Assembly: GCA_000961845.1 (NCBI GenBank) | Contig: LADZ01000018.1 | Coordinates: 1-64,000, forward strand | DNA: 64,000 bases | Direction: 5' to 3' | Source: Flavobacteriales bacterium BRH_c54 | GTDB taxonomy: Bacteria > Bacteroidota > Bacteroidia > Flavobacteriales_E > Vicingaceae | Shown here: in pieces, positions 43,625 through 52,233 of the stretch | How positions within the stretch are numbered: the stretch's first letter is position 1 | Layout of the letters: each line of letters begins with the position of its first letter | Notes under the pieces: generated by a model | The model's database searches: none | What the model saw: only the letters and a program-made list of their open reading frames with translations | Told to the model about the DNA's origin: nothing | Position numbers and translations under genes: made by a program

Positions 43625-45148
43625 TTAATACTTTTTTAAAACAATTCTAAAAATAGTACCATTTTCACTAGATTGTTTCACGAAAATTTTACCGTTATGG
43701 TAATTTTCAATAATACGTTTGGTTAACGACAACCCTAATCCCCAACCTCTTTTTTTAGTGGTGAAACCGGGTTCAAAAATGGTTTTTTGTTTAGATTTTG
43801 GAATACCATGACCTGTATCGCTAATATCTATATACACAAATTGTTTTTGATCTATCATAAAAATATCAATAGTTCCTCCGCCTTGCATAGCATCTACTGC
43901 ATTTTTAATTAAATTTTCTATTACCCAACTAAACAATGAGGTATTTAATGGGGCTAAAATTCTTTCTTCTTTAGAAAAATGAAAATTAATGATAACATTT
44001 TTTGAGATTCTTGGTTGTAAATAGGCAGCTGTGCTTCTTAAAACTTCACCAACATTTTCATCAATTAATTTAGGTATAGATCCTATTTTAGAAAAACGTT
44101 CGGTAATAATTTCTAACCTGTTTACATCTTTAGAAAGTTCGTCAATAGTAGCTTGGTCAACATTTTTTAATTTTAAATATTCTACCCACGCCATTAATGA
44201 AGAAAGTGGTGTGCCTAATTGATGAGCTGTTTCTTTTGCCAGCCCAACCCAAACCTGGTTTTGTTCACTTTTTCTGGAAGTGCTGAATAAATAATAAGCA
44301 ATTAAAATAAATAAACCGATTACGCCAAATTGAAAGAAAGGATAGTATTTAAGTTGGGTTAATAGTTCACTATCTTTATAAAAAATATATTGTGTTTCGT
44401 TATTATTGATAGAAATAGCAATAGGTGTGTTTTGGCTTCGCATTTCTGCAATAGTATTGGCCAAATAGGTAGAATCCTTAATTTTATCTTTATCTAAATT
44501 ACCGTATTCAATAACATTAGTTTGGGTGCTGTCAGTAAAAACTACAGGAACAGCAGCAGAGTTCACCACAATTTCAGAAATAAAGGATTTTATTAAATCA
44601 TCTAAAACAATTTTTAATTCGGTAAAAATTTCAGAATCTTGATAATATAATTTGTGGTTCCAAGTAATATTTCGGGTAACATGAATTTTTAAATCTATGG
44701 GTTCATTGGTATTTTTCATGGAATCGAGCTGAGCATTTAAATAACTTGCTGTATCAATTCCTGCTGTTAATTTTATATTTCTATAGTTGATAATTTTATT
44801 TTCTTCATCTGTTACAATAACCGGAATGGTTTCATTTTTACCAATAATTTGAAGATAAAAGTTAGTGGCGTCTTGATTGGTAGAGGTAATAATTCGTTTG
44901 GTAGCTTCAGCCCAAATTTCAATTCTGTTTCTTTCTTCTTTAGAAATTTTATCAAATAATTCTCCTGTAAGCTGTACCAACGTGGCTTTATTTTGAATAG
45001 CTCCTGCCCACAACCTTACTTTCTCTCGTTCTTCTTGAGCAATTTGCCTAACTAAAATATTGGTGTACCACAAGGAAGACAACACAATTAGCGTTGCAAT
45101 TCCTACTAATAAAAGTTTCCATCTTTGTTTTTTAGAATATAAATTCAC
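43625..45148 (-). CDS. Sensor histidine kinase with duplicated periplasmic domain
   Basis: A 507-residue inner-membrane kinase. TM1 is at about residues 12-30 and TM2 at about 271-289; the phospho-acceptor is His309 in AKETAHQLGTPLSSL, followed by an N-box (NLIKNAVDAM) and G-boxes (DTGHGIP, GWGLGLSL). The periplasmic sensor contains two similar units (about 106-182 and 198-270), each with PVxxTD, a SYLNAQLDSM or TYLANTIAEM helix and a YYQDSEIFTELK or FYKDSELLTQLK end. The start is GTG. No response regulator is adjacent, so the partner is unknown. Confidence 0.9.
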   Translation of the reverse strand: MNLYSKKQRWKLLLVGIATLIVLSSLWYTNILVRQIAQEEREKVRLWAGAIQNKATLVQLTGELFDKISKEERNRIEIWAEATKRIITSTNQDATNFYLQIIGKNETIPVIVTDEENKIINYRNIKLTAGIDTASYLNAQLDSMKNTNEPIDLKIHVTRNITWNHKLYYQDSEIFTELKIVLDDLIKSFISEIVVNSAAVPVVFTDSTQTNVIEYGNLDKDKIKDSTYLANTIAEMRSQNTPIAISINNNETQYIFYKDSELLTQLKYYPFFQFGVIGLFILIAYYLFSTSRKSEQNQVWVGLAKETAHQLGTPLSSLMAWVEYLKLKNVDQATIDELSKDVNRLEIITERFSKIGSIPKLIDENVGEVLRSTAAYLQPRISKNVIINFHFSKEERILAPLNTSLFSWVIENLIKNAVDAMQGGGTIDIFMIDQKQFVYIDISDTGHGIPKSKQKTIFEPGFTTKKRGWGLGLSLTKRIIENYHNGKIFVKQSSENGTIFRIVLKKY

Positions 45149-45210
45149 GCTAAATCAATTATAGGTATGAAATTACAAAATTGTTTGTATATACTTCTTG
45201 ATAACAAAGA

Positions 45211-45241
45211 AAAAGAGCCGAATAAATTATTCGGCTCTTTT
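45211..45241 (-). terminator. Intrinsic terminator after hemD
   Basis: The 13-bp stem AAAAGAGCCGAAT/ATTCGGCTCTTTT with a 5-base loop lies 19 bases past the hemD stop; its minus-strand side ends in a T run. Confidence 0.88.
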
Positions 45242-45259
45242 CTATTTATCTTATAAAAA

Positions 45260-46018
45260 CTATTTCTTTCCGTTTTTATTAGCATCTTTTATGTACAACT
45301 CTAATGCTTTAGTCATTGATGGAGCTTCGGGTTGCGGAGCACAAATATCTATCCTCAATCCTGCTTCTTCTGCTGCTTTTGATGTTGTTGAACCAAAAAC
45401 TGCTATTCTAGTATCGTTTTGTTTGAAGTTAGGAAAATTTTGAAACAATGATTTAATTCCTGATGGGCTAAAGAAAGCCAACACATCATAATTAACATCA
45501 CTTAAATCACTTAAATCGCTACAAACAGTTCTATACAAAACAACACACTGGTAGTTAATGTTATCTTTCTCTAACAACTCTTTTATGTTCGGACTAATAA
45601 TATCTGAACAAGGTAACAAAAACTTACTGTCTTTGTTTTTCTTTAACAATGGAATTAAATCCTGAAATGTTTGTTTACCGGTAAACACTTTTCTTTTTCT
45701 ATAAACAATATACTTTTGAAGATAAAAAGCAATTGCCTCAGAAATACAAAAATATTTTAATGATTCCGGAACATTATATCTTATTTCTTCAGCAGTTTTA
45801 AAGAAATAATCTACGGCATTTCTACTTGTAAAGATTACAGCATTAAAATCAGTAAAATTTATTCGTTGACTTCTAAAATCTTTTGTTGATACGCCTTCAA
45901 CATGGATAAACGGCCTAAAGTCAATTTTTACTTTACAATTTGTGGCAAGATCAAAATAGGGTGATTTATCGCTTTCAGGTTTTGGTTGAGAAACTAAAAC
46001 ACTTTTCACTTTCAACAT
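45260..46018 (-). CDS. hemD: Uroporphyrinogen-III synthase
   Basis: HemD cyclises hydroxymethylbilane to uroporphyrinogen III in heme and siroheme synthesis. The 252-residue protein has the two-domain HemD pattern, with FTSRNAVDYFF in the first half and FFSPSGIKSLF plus FGSTTSKAAEEAG in the second. The family is poorly conserved, but the DUF4271 gene 30 bases upstream is its usual neighbour in Bacteroidota, which strengthens the call. Confidence 0.9.
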   Translation of the reverse strand: MLKVKSVLVSQPKPESDKSPYFDLATNCKVKIDFRPFIHVEGVSTKDFRSQRINFTDFNAVIFTSRNAVDYFFKTAEEIRYNVPESLKYFCISEAIAFYLQKYIVYRKRKVFTGKQTFQDLIPLLKKNKDSKFLLPCSDIISPNIKELLEKDNINYQCVVLYRTVCSDLSDLSDVNYDVLAFFSPSGIKSLFQNFPNFKQNDTRIAVFGSTTSKAAEEAGLRIDICAPQPEAPSMTKALELYIKDANKNGKK

Positions 46019-46048
46019 AAACTCATTTTTTTAGTTAAATAATCATTT

Positions 46049-47047
46049 TTAAAAGATAAAGTACCTAATAACAACGATTAACGGTAAAATTTCGAGGGTG
46101 CAAAGGTACAAAATTATATGGAATATAGAAATATTTTTTTGTCTCGCTACAAAATACAGTCTTAACAAATTGATAATGAACACAAAAAGAACTAGTGTTG
46201 CCATCAACATTTTATAATTTTCTACTTCTTGCAGATAAGAATAATAGTTCAACGTCATTAATGGAAGTAAAATTACTCCAATAAGTATGGTATGAATTGA
46301 TGTTAAGTAAACGTAAGCTGTTTTCAAGTTGTCAAAATCAAAAACATTATTAATAAGTAATCCTAAAAGTTGTTTTATAACATATAAAACAACTACTACA
46401 GCAATTACCTTCATAAAGAAAAATGACGTGTCTCTATAGAATATATCTTTATACAATAAAAAGTCATAAAAGAATAAAGAAAGACTAAAAAAGGCTACCA
46501 CATGCAACAGTAAGTTTGCCTGATTGAAAAACATTTTTTCGCTTCTAATTGCTTCTTGCACACCACTTGATGTAAAAAGAGACTTTATAATAAGTTTTAC
46601 TCGTAAACTATTAAATGATTTTGCTAACCCTACTAATACGAAACAACCAAGCAAAATAATGGTTTGCCAAGTGTGCACATATTCTGTTCTATATTCAGGT
46701 GTAAAAACTATCTCTTGTTGAGTTGTTGTAGTATCTTTTGGCAATTCTCTTTTTTCATTAACTTCTCTAACCGGTAAAGAATAGAGCTTTTTTGCATTTA
46801 AACCAAAGTTGGTTGTGTCAGCAATAAAATCTGCATCCTCACTTAATGTATTGGTTAACGGTTGCTGTTGGATGTTAGTATATCTTGGTTTTTTGGGTTT
46901 TACAACTTCTTTTATAGATACTTCATCAATTTCTTCCATTAAATCAATAGGAAAAGTATCAGTTTGTGGTAACACAACGCTGTCATTCTTCTCTTGTTTT
47001 TTTGTTTGAGAAGTATCTGACTGTTGATATAAAAAATAGCTGTGCAT
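46049..47047 (-). CDS. DUF4271 integral membrane protein
   Basis: A 332-residue protein. An N-terminal soluble part (about 100 residues, Pro/Thr/Glu rich) is followed by about six transmembrane segments, the pattern of DUF4271, a family typically encoded next to hemD in Bacteroidota. No function is known. The ATG at 47047 is chosen over the TTG at 47056 because the probable -7 promoter box covers the TTG. hemD follows after 30 bases, so they share a transcript. Confidence 0.85.
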   Translation of the reverse strand: MHSYFLYQQSDTSQTKKQEKNDSVVLPQTDTFPIDLMEEIDEVSIKEVVKPKKPRYTNIQQQPLTNTLSEDADFIADTTNFGLNAKKLYSLPVREVNEKRELPKDTTTTQQEIVFTPEYRTEYVHTWQTIILLGCFVLVGLAKSFNSLRVKLIIKSLFTSSGVQEAIRSEKMFFNQANLLLHVVAFFSLSLFFYDFLLYKDIFYRDTSFFFMKVIAVVVVLYVIKQLLGLLINNVFDFDNLKTAYVYLTSIHTILIGVILLPLMTLNYYSYLQEVENYKMLMATLVLFVFIINLLRLYFVARQKNISIFHIILYLCTLEILPLIVVIRYFIF

Positions 47048-47053
47048 AAACAA

Positions 47054-47061
47054 CAAAAATA
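47054..47061 (-). promoter_or_regulatory. -7 box of the DUF4271-hemD unit
   Basis: TATTTTTG on the minus strand ends 6 bases before the ATG at 47047 and covers the alternative TTG start. Confidence 0.45.
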
Positions 47062-47117
47062 CATTATTCTAAATGAAGTTGTTTAAAACCTGAGTCAACT
47101 TTAAGCTGTATCCATAA

Positions 47118-47154
47118 AAAAAGCTCAGTAGGCTGATTGCTTACTGAGCTTTTT
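47118..47154 (-). terminator. Intrinsic terminator after the exbB-exbD cluster
   Basis: The 13-bp stem AAAAAGCTCAGTA/TACTGAGCTTTTT with an 11-base loop lies 18 bases past the last exbD stop, with Ts on the minus-strand side. Confidence 0.85.
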
Positions 47155-47172
47155 ATGTTATTTAAAACACTA

Positions 47173-47649
47173 TTAGTTAAGTATCTTGTCTGTTTTCTTA
47201 GTTGAGTAGTTAATTTTTAAAGCATTGGCTTTTCTAAGTTCTTGCTTTACATCTGTAACAATACCCATTTCTGTTTTTTGATCGACTTTTAAAGACCATG
47301 TAATTAAGTTTCTTTCAGCTTCATCTCTTTCATCTCTTTCCATTTCTACAAACTGAAAAATATCTTCTTTAGTTTTAAAAGCATCATTTAACTGAATTCT
47401 TGGAGCTGTACCAAAAACCGGTTGAAGTTCTTTAATTGGTTTACCAATATAAATGTAACTTACCAATGATTTTCTTTCTAACTTTTCTATTTCCGTTGCA
47501 AATGGAATTTTATTTTCCACTTTCAACGTAGTTTCTCTCATGGTAGTGGTTACCATAAAGAAGAAAAGTAACATAAATACAATATCAGGAAGTGCAGCTG
47601 TATTAACAGCAGGCTGACTTTTTTTACCTTTTTTTCTAAATTTTGACAT
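47173..47649 (-). CDS. exbD: ExbD/TolR family protein (second copy)
   Basis: A 158-residue biopolymer transport protein with one N-terminal membrane helix containing the functional Asp (TAALPDIVFMLLFFFMV) and a periplasmic domain. Such proteins couple proton flow through ExbB to TonB. It overlaps the preceding exbD by one base (TAATG), so the two are translationally coupled. Two different exbD genes behind one exbB-like gene is a common Bacteroidota arrangement. Confidence 0.92.
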   Translation of the reverse strand: MSKFRKKGKKSQPAVNTAALPDIVFMLLFFFMVTTTMRETTLKVENKIPFATEIEKLERKSLVSYIYIGKPIKELQPVFGTAPRIQLNDAFKTKEDIFQFVEMERDERDEAERNLITWSLKVDQKTEMGIVTDVKQELRKANALKINYSTKKTDKILN

Positions 47650-48254
47650 TAGTTGGTCCCTCCTACTTTTTTGGGTTCTGCCTCAGAAATTCTTTGTGGA
47701 TAAACTTTTTTAACAGCGTCTAATTGTTGTTCTACTGCTTCAGAAGCTCCTGCTTGTTGAAGAAGTTCTTGGTAAGTTTTTCCGAATTTTTGCTGGGCGA
47801 ACTCATTTCTTAATTCATTATAAGCCGCTACTAATTCATTTTGCACTTTAATGTACATATCGTAAGATGTTCCATTATCGTTTTGTAATGAAATGATTTG
47901 CTTAGAAACAGGATATAAACCTAGTCCATCAATTTGTTCTTCTTTAAACTCAGGCATATTAGGGTTTCCCACATCAGATTTAATAAACTCCTTCGCTTTT
48001 TCTCTTAATTCTGTTATTTGCATATACTCCCCTTCAACCAATAATTGATCATTCGCATTAACCAATATTTCAAAAATATTTCTTTGTTTAATTGGTGGTG
48101 GCGGCTCAGTTAAATCTTCCGGTGGTGGTGGCAATTTTCTAATCAATCCTGTATCCGTATCCATAGTGGTAGTCACCAAGAAGAATATCAACAACAGGAA
48201 TGCAATATCCGCCATTGAGCCGGCATTAATTTCTGATATTTCTCTTTTAGCCAT
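47649..48254 (-). CDS. exbD: ExbD/TolR family protein (first copy)
   Basis: A 201-residue ExbD with the membrane helix MADIAFLLLIFFLVTTTMD, including the conserved Asp. A proline-rich stretch LPPPPEDLTEPPPPIKQ follows the helix, and a longer periplasmic domain than that of the second copy ends in a Lys/Glu-rich tail. It starts 3 bases after the small membrane-protein gene. It may pair with the second ExbD as a heterodimer. Confidence 0.92.
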   Translation of the reverse strand: MAKREISEINAGSMADIAFLLLIFFLVTTTMDTDTGLIRKLPPPPEDLTEPPPPIKQRNIFEILVNANDQLLVEGEYMQITELREKAKEFIKSDVGNPNMPEFKEEQIDGLGLYPVSKQIISLQNDNGTSYDMYIKVQNELVAAYNELRNEFAQQKFGKTYQELLQQAGASEAVEQQLDAVKKVYPQRISEAEPKKVGGTN

Positions 48255-48257
48255 TTT

Positions 48258-48665
48258 TTATTTGAATATTTTAGATACTTCTGAAAAAATTATTACTCCA
48301 ATAGCACCTACGCCTAAGATATAAAACGCATTTAAACCAGCTTCAGATAATTGAGAAGTTGAAGCGTCTGCTAACAACTTAGCACTTGCATCAAAAACTT
48401 CTTCATTGCTTGCTGTAAAATAACCAATCGCAAAAACAACTGCTAATCCAACAACACCTATCAAAGCATTTTTTGCATTTTTAGGATTTTGTGCCATCGT
48501 CATAATTGGAAAAACTATTGCTGTAAGCGTAGCTATTCCTAATAATATATAGCACCAGTTAATCAGCATTCCTTCAGATATAACATCCGCAAAGAAAAGA
48601 ATACTTAAAACTGCTGAAAGTCCTAACAATACATATAATATGATACTGAATAATTTGTTATTCAT
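48258..48665 (-). CDS. Small four-helix membrane protein of the exbB-exbD cluster
   Basis: A 135-residue protein with about four hydrophobic segments (LFSIILYVLLGLSAVLSILFF, LINWCYILLGIATLTAIVF, ALIGVVGLAVVFAIGYF and a C-terminal one). It is regularly found between MotA/TolQ/ExbB and ExbD genes in Bacteroidota. No function is assigned to my knowledge; the conserved place and 3-base spacing suggest it is part of, or an accessory to, the proton-channel complex. Confidence 0.75.
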   Translation of the reverse strand: MNNKLFSIILYVLLGLSAVLSILFFADVISEGMLINWCYILLGIATLTAIVFPIMTMAQNPKNAKNALIGVVGLAVVFAIGYFTASNEEVFDASAKLLADASTSQLSEAGLNAFYILGVGAIGVIIFSEVSKIFK

Positions 48666-48683
48666 AATATTTTATTTTATTTA

Positions 48684-49559
48684 TTATTTTTTAGATAGTT
48701 GGTGCTTCACTAATAAATCTATTAATGAAATAGAAGCATTTTCCATATCGTTTACTAAGTTATCCACTTTTGCAACGATGTAATTGTAAAATATTTGTAG
48801 GATAATTGCTACTATCAAACCAAATACAGTTGTTAAAAGGGCTACTTTAATACCATCAGCAACAACAGCAGGAGAAATATCACCTGCAGCGGCAATTGCA
48901 TCAAATGCTCCAATCATACCAATTACTGTACCCATGAAACCAAGCATCGGAGCCAAAGCAATAAATAATGATATCCAAGAGATTCCTTTTTCTAATAAGC
49001 CCATTTGAACTCCACCGTAAGAAACAACTGATTTCTCCACCATGTCAATTCCTTCGTGACTTCTATCTAACCCTTGGTAGAAAATACTAGCAACAGGTCC
49101 TTTTGTATTTCTACAAACTTCTTTAGCTGCTTCAACACCACCTGCATTTAATGAATCTTCGATGTTTTTTAATAGTTTATCAGTATTAGTTGTTGCCATG
49201 TTTAAGTAAACAATTCTTTCAATAACAATTGCCAAACCTAAAATAAGACATACTAAAACGATTCCCATAAATCCGGGACCACCTTCAATAAATTTTTGTT
49301 TGATTATTTGAGTAAAAGACAAGTCTTCTTCAACAACGTCTGGTGTTGTTGCATCTGCTGCTGCTTGAGCTTCTTTTTCTGCTTTTGCTTTGGCATCTGC
49401 CTCCGCTTTTGCTTTAGCATCCGCTTCAGCTTTTGCTTGAGTTGCTGAATCTTCTGCTGTTTGCTCTGTTGCTGTTTCTGTTTCTAGAGCGTACACATTA
49501 GTAGTATTTGTAAAATTCAATACTGCTGTTAGTGTTAATAATGCAAATAATTGTTTCAT
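48684..49559 (-). CDS. exbB: MotA/TolQ/ExbB proton channel protein with charged N-terminal extension
   Basis: A 291-residue ExbB/TolQ-type inner-membrane channel. A signal-like segment (residues about 1-25) is followed by an Ala/Lys/Glu/Asp-rich low-complexity region (about 30-72, units of AKAEAD), then three channel helices with GIVLVCLILGLAIVIERIVY, ISLFIALAPMLGFMGTVIGMIGAF and VALLTTVFGLIVAIILQI. It powers TonB-type outer-membrane import with the two ExbDs encoded downstream. It is the first gene of the cluster. Confidence 0.92.
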   Translation of the reverse strand: MKQLFALLTLTAVLNFTNTTNVYALETETATEQTAEDSATQAKAEADAKAKAEADAKAKAEKEAQAAADATTPDVVEEDLSFTQIIKQKFIEGGPGFMGIVLVCLILGLAIVIERIVYLNMATTNTDKLLKNIEDSLNAGGVEAAKEVCRNTKGPVASIFYQGLDRSHEGIDMVEKSVVSYGGVQMGLLEKGISWISLFIALAPMLGFMGTVIGMIGAFDAIAAAGDISPAVVADGIKVALLTTVFGLIVAIILQIFYNYIVAKVDNLVNDMENASISLIDLLVKHQLSKK

Positions 49560-49710
49560 AATTTTGATTTGTTTATTGCTTACTTTAATTAATTATTTTT
49601 TTAAAATCAGCTGCCAAATTACAAAAAAAAATATTTAAACATCAAATTAATTGAGTTAAGTTTATTTAGTTTTTGTTCTGACAATCGAATTAACGTTATT
49701 AGTGAATTAT

Positions 49711-50967
49711 TTATTTTAATTTAAACTCTTTTTTTATTTTACTTACATAGTCCAATTCTTCCCATGGGAATAACTTCACCTTAATTTTTTTCTTCTCTCC
49801 AGAACCATTAGTAAACTCTTTGGTGATTTCCTGAGGAGTTCTTCCCATATGTCCGTAAGCTGCTGTTTCAGAATAAATAGGTGTTCTTAATTTAAATCTG
49901 GTTTCAATTGCATAAGGTCTTAAATCAAATAACTTCATTAATTTTTTTGCAATATCTCCATCTTTCATATCTACTTTTGAAGTTCCGTAAGTAGAAACAA
50001 ACAACCCTACAGGCTGAGCAACTCCAATAGCATAAGCTACTTGTACCAACGCTTCATCACACAAACCTGCTGCAACCATATTTTTAGCGATATGTCTGGT
50101 AGCATAAGCTGCAGAACGATCTACTTTACTAGGGTCCTTTCCTGAGAATGCTCCACCACCGTGAGCTCCTTTACCACCATAAGTATCAACAATAATTTTT
50201 CTGCCTGTTAAACCAGTATCTCCATGTGGTCCACCAATTACAAATATTCCTGTTGGGTTTACATGGTATTTAATTTTATCATTAAATAATTTTTGGATGT
50301 GTTTTGGAAGCAATTTTTTAACTCTTGGAATTAAAATGTTAATTACATCATCTTTAATTTGCTTTAACATTTTAGCTTCTGTATCAAAATCATCATGCTG
50401 AGTAGAAACAACAATAGCATCAATTCTTACTGGTTGATTGTTATCATCGTACTCAATAGTTACCTGAGATTTTGAATCGGGACGAAGGTATTTCATTTTT
50501 TTACCTTCTCTTCTGATAGCAGCCAATTCTTTCAACAACAAATGAGATATCTCTAATGCCAATGGCATATAATTATCTGTCTCTTTTGTTGCGTAACCAA
50601 ACATCATTCCTTGATCTCCGGCACCTTGCTCTTCTTTTTTCTTTCTTTCTACTCCTTGATTAATATCAGGCGATTGCTCATGTATAGCCGAAAAAACGCC
50701 ACAAGAATTTCCTTCAAACATATACTCGCTTTTCGTGTAACCAATTCTATTAATAGTTTCACGAGCAATTTTTTGTACGTCTAAATAAGTATTAGATTTA
50801 ACTTCTCCTGCCAACACTACTTGACCCGTTGTTACTAAGGTTTCGCAAGCTACTTTTGAGTCAGGATCAAAAGCTAAAAAATGATCAATTAAAGCATCAG
50901 AAATTTGATCGGCTACTTTGTCCGGATGCCCTTCTGATACAGATTCGGATGTAAATAAATAAGACAT
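49711..50967 (-). CDS. metK: S-adenosylmethionine synthetase
   Basis: MetK makes S-adenosylmethionine from methionine and ATP. The 418-residue protein has the family motifs [13 protein letters not shown] at the N-terminus, [12 protein letters not shown] and [19 protein letters not shown]. The gene is preceded by a SAM-II riboswitch (51031-51080) that should reduce expression when SAM is plentiful, and by a promoter at 51090-51097. It is monocistronic. Confidence 0.97.
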   Translation of the reverse strand: MSYLFTSESVSEGHPDKVADQISDALIDHFLAFDPDSKVACETLVTTGQVVLAGEVKSNTYLDVQKIARETINRIGYTKSEYMFEGNSCGVFSAIHEQSPDINQGVERKKKEEQGAGDQGMMFGYATKETDNYMPLALEISHLLLKELAAIRREGKKMKYLRPDSKSQVTIEYDDNNQPVRIDAIVVSTQHDDFDTEAKMLKQIKDDVINILIPRVKKLLPKHIQKLFNDKIKYHVNPTGIFVIGGPHGDTGLTGRKIIVDTYGGKGAHGGGAFSGKDPSKVDRSAAYATRHIAKNMVAAGLCDEALVQVAYAIGVAQPVGLFVSTYGTSKVDMKDGDIAKKLMKLFDLRPYAIETRFKLRTPIYSETAAYGHMGRTPQEITKEFTNGSGEKKKIKVKLFPWEELDYVSKIKKEFKLK

Positions 50968-51030
50968 TTAATTTTATTTTAACAAGTTAATAAAAAAAGA
51001 AATGCAGGCTGGTAGCAATGTGAAAAGTAC

Positions 51031-51080
51031 ACTTTTTAGCATTTTTTCATGTGGTTGCAAGCAGCCAAATCATTCCACAA
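51031..51080 (-). promoter_or_regulatory. SAM-II riboswitch in the metK leader
   Basis: Read on the minus strand, GTGG (51078-51075) pairs with CCAC. The loop is AATGATTTGGCTGCTTGCAA, and the tail has ATGAAAAAATGCTAAAAAG. This matches the SAM-II (metA/SAM-alpha) pattern: P1 stem, TGATTT...TTGCAA loop and conserved GCTAAAAAG forming the pseudoknot. It begins a few bases after the predicted transcription start and lies about 64 bases before the metK ATG. SAM binding is expected to lower MetK production. Confidence 0.85.
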
Positions 51081-51089
51081 TAACGAGGT

Positions 51090-51097
51090 CAAAAGTA
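51090..51097 (-). promoter_or_regulatory. -7 box of the metK transcript
   Basis: TACTTTTG on the minus strand fits TAnnTTTG. It places transcription start near 51083, just at the 5-prime edge of the riboswitch. Confidence 0.55.
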
Positions 51098-51129
51098 GAT
51101 TTTTTTTACAAACTAAACTACTTTTTAGT

Positions 51130-52044
51130 TTATTTTTTGTTTGAAGTCAATTTCTTAAAAATACTTTCTAAACTTTCATTTTCTTTCTGAAGTGTTAACA
51201 CCACCATTTCGTGCTCTACAGCAAATTGAAAAATGGCGTTTCTTACACTATCATTAGCTATTTCAAACAACCAAGAATTGTTTGCCGGATTTTTCTTTAC
51301 TTTTAAAACACCGTTAATTTTTAACAGCAAACCCTCTCTGGTTGTTTTGTCAAACTCAACGGTTAATACAATTTTATTTTCTTTATTTAACTTCAGTCCT
51401 GCAGTGGTTTCATTAGCCACAATTTTTCCTTGGTTGATAATAATGGTTTTATCGCAAATAGCTTCTACCTCTTGCATAATATGCGTAGAAAGCATAATGG
51501 TTTTTTCTTTTCCTATAGCTTTTATTAAGCTTCTAATTTCCTCTAACTGATTAGGATCTAATCCTGTTGTTGGTTCATCTAAAATCAACACTTTTGGGTC
51601 GTGTATCATGGCTTGAGCCAACCCTACTCTTTGTCTGTACCCTTTAGATAAGGCTCCAATTTTTTTATTTTGCTCAATTTCCAATCCCACCATATCAATC
51701 ATTTCTTTTACTCTTTCAGTTAGATTAGGGACATGATGCACGCCACCAACAAAATGTAAATATTCTTTTACATACATGTCTAAATAAAGTGGGTTATGCT
51801 CCGGCAAATAACCTACTTGTTTTTTTACATCAATAGGATGTTCAATTACATCATAACCACATACAGAAACACTACCTGATGTTTGAGGAATAAAACAAGT
51901 AATGATTTTCATCATGGTTGATTTTCCGGCTCCATTTGGCCCTAAAAACCCAACAATATGACCAGGTTCTACAACAAAAGAAACATCGTCTAATGCCTTT
52001 TGCTTTCCATAAATTTTGGTTACATTATTAACTATAACTGACAT
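51130..52044 (-). CDS. gldA: ABC transporter ATP-binding protein GldA
   Basis: A 304-residue ABC ATPase with Walker A GPNGAGKST (about 34-42), signature LSKGYRQRVGLAQ, Walker B LILDEPTTGLDP and a C-terminal extension. It matches the GldA type of gliding-associated ABC transporter in Flavobacteriia. The permease partners (GldF/GldG) are not next to it, so a gliding role is inferred. It is divergent from rsgA across a region with inverted repeats. Confidence 0.82.
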   Translation of the reverse strand: MSVIVNNVTKIYGKQKALDDVSFVVEPGHIVGFLGPNGAGKSTMMKIITCFIPQTSGSVSVCGYDVIEHPIDVKKQVGYLPEHNPLYLDMYVKEYLHFVGGVHHVPNLTERVKEMIDMVGLEIEQNKKIGALSKGYRQRVGLAQAMIHDPKVLILDEPTTGLDPNQLEEIRSLIKAIGKEKTIMLSTHIMQEVEAICDKTIIINQGKIVANETTAGLKLNKENKIVLTVEFDKTTREGLLLKINGVLKVKKNPANNSWLFEIANDSVRNAIFQFAVEHEMVVLTLQKENESLESIFKKLTSNKK

Positions 52045-52120
52045 TTTTTATTTTAAAGGTTATGAGTTTATAAGTCCCGAAAAATGTTTTTCTGTGAAAA
52101 ACTAATTTTTTGAGGATGCT

Positions 52121-52148
52121 CGTAAAATTAAAAAAAATTGTTTTTACG
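52121..52148. other. Inverted repeat in the gldA-rsgA divergent region
   Basis: CGTAAAA (52121-52127) and TTTTACG (52142-52148) flank an A-rich loop. It may be a hairpin in the gldA leader. Confidence 0.3.
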
Positions 52149-52162
52149 GCATTCAAAGCACG

Positions 52163-52209
52163 AAAGTAATGAATTTTGCTTTAGAACATTTACGATTTCA
52201 TTACTTTTG
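52163..52209. promoter_or_regulatory. Palindromic divergent promoter region of gldA and rsgA
   Basis: AAAGTAATGAA (52163-52173) is repeated inverted as TTCATTACTTT (52197-52207). The right arm contains TACTTTTG (52202-52209), a -7 box 24 bases before the rsgA TTG start. The left arm gives TACTTTCG on the minus strand, a near -7 box facing gldA. Confidence 0.45.
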
Positions 52210-52233
52210 GTTTTTTTAACATTCTCAATAAAT

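Noticed and set aside
52138-52233. Longer rsgA frame with a hydrophobic N-terminus
   Set aside because: It contains the promoter and a dyad; the family begins right at the chosen TTG.
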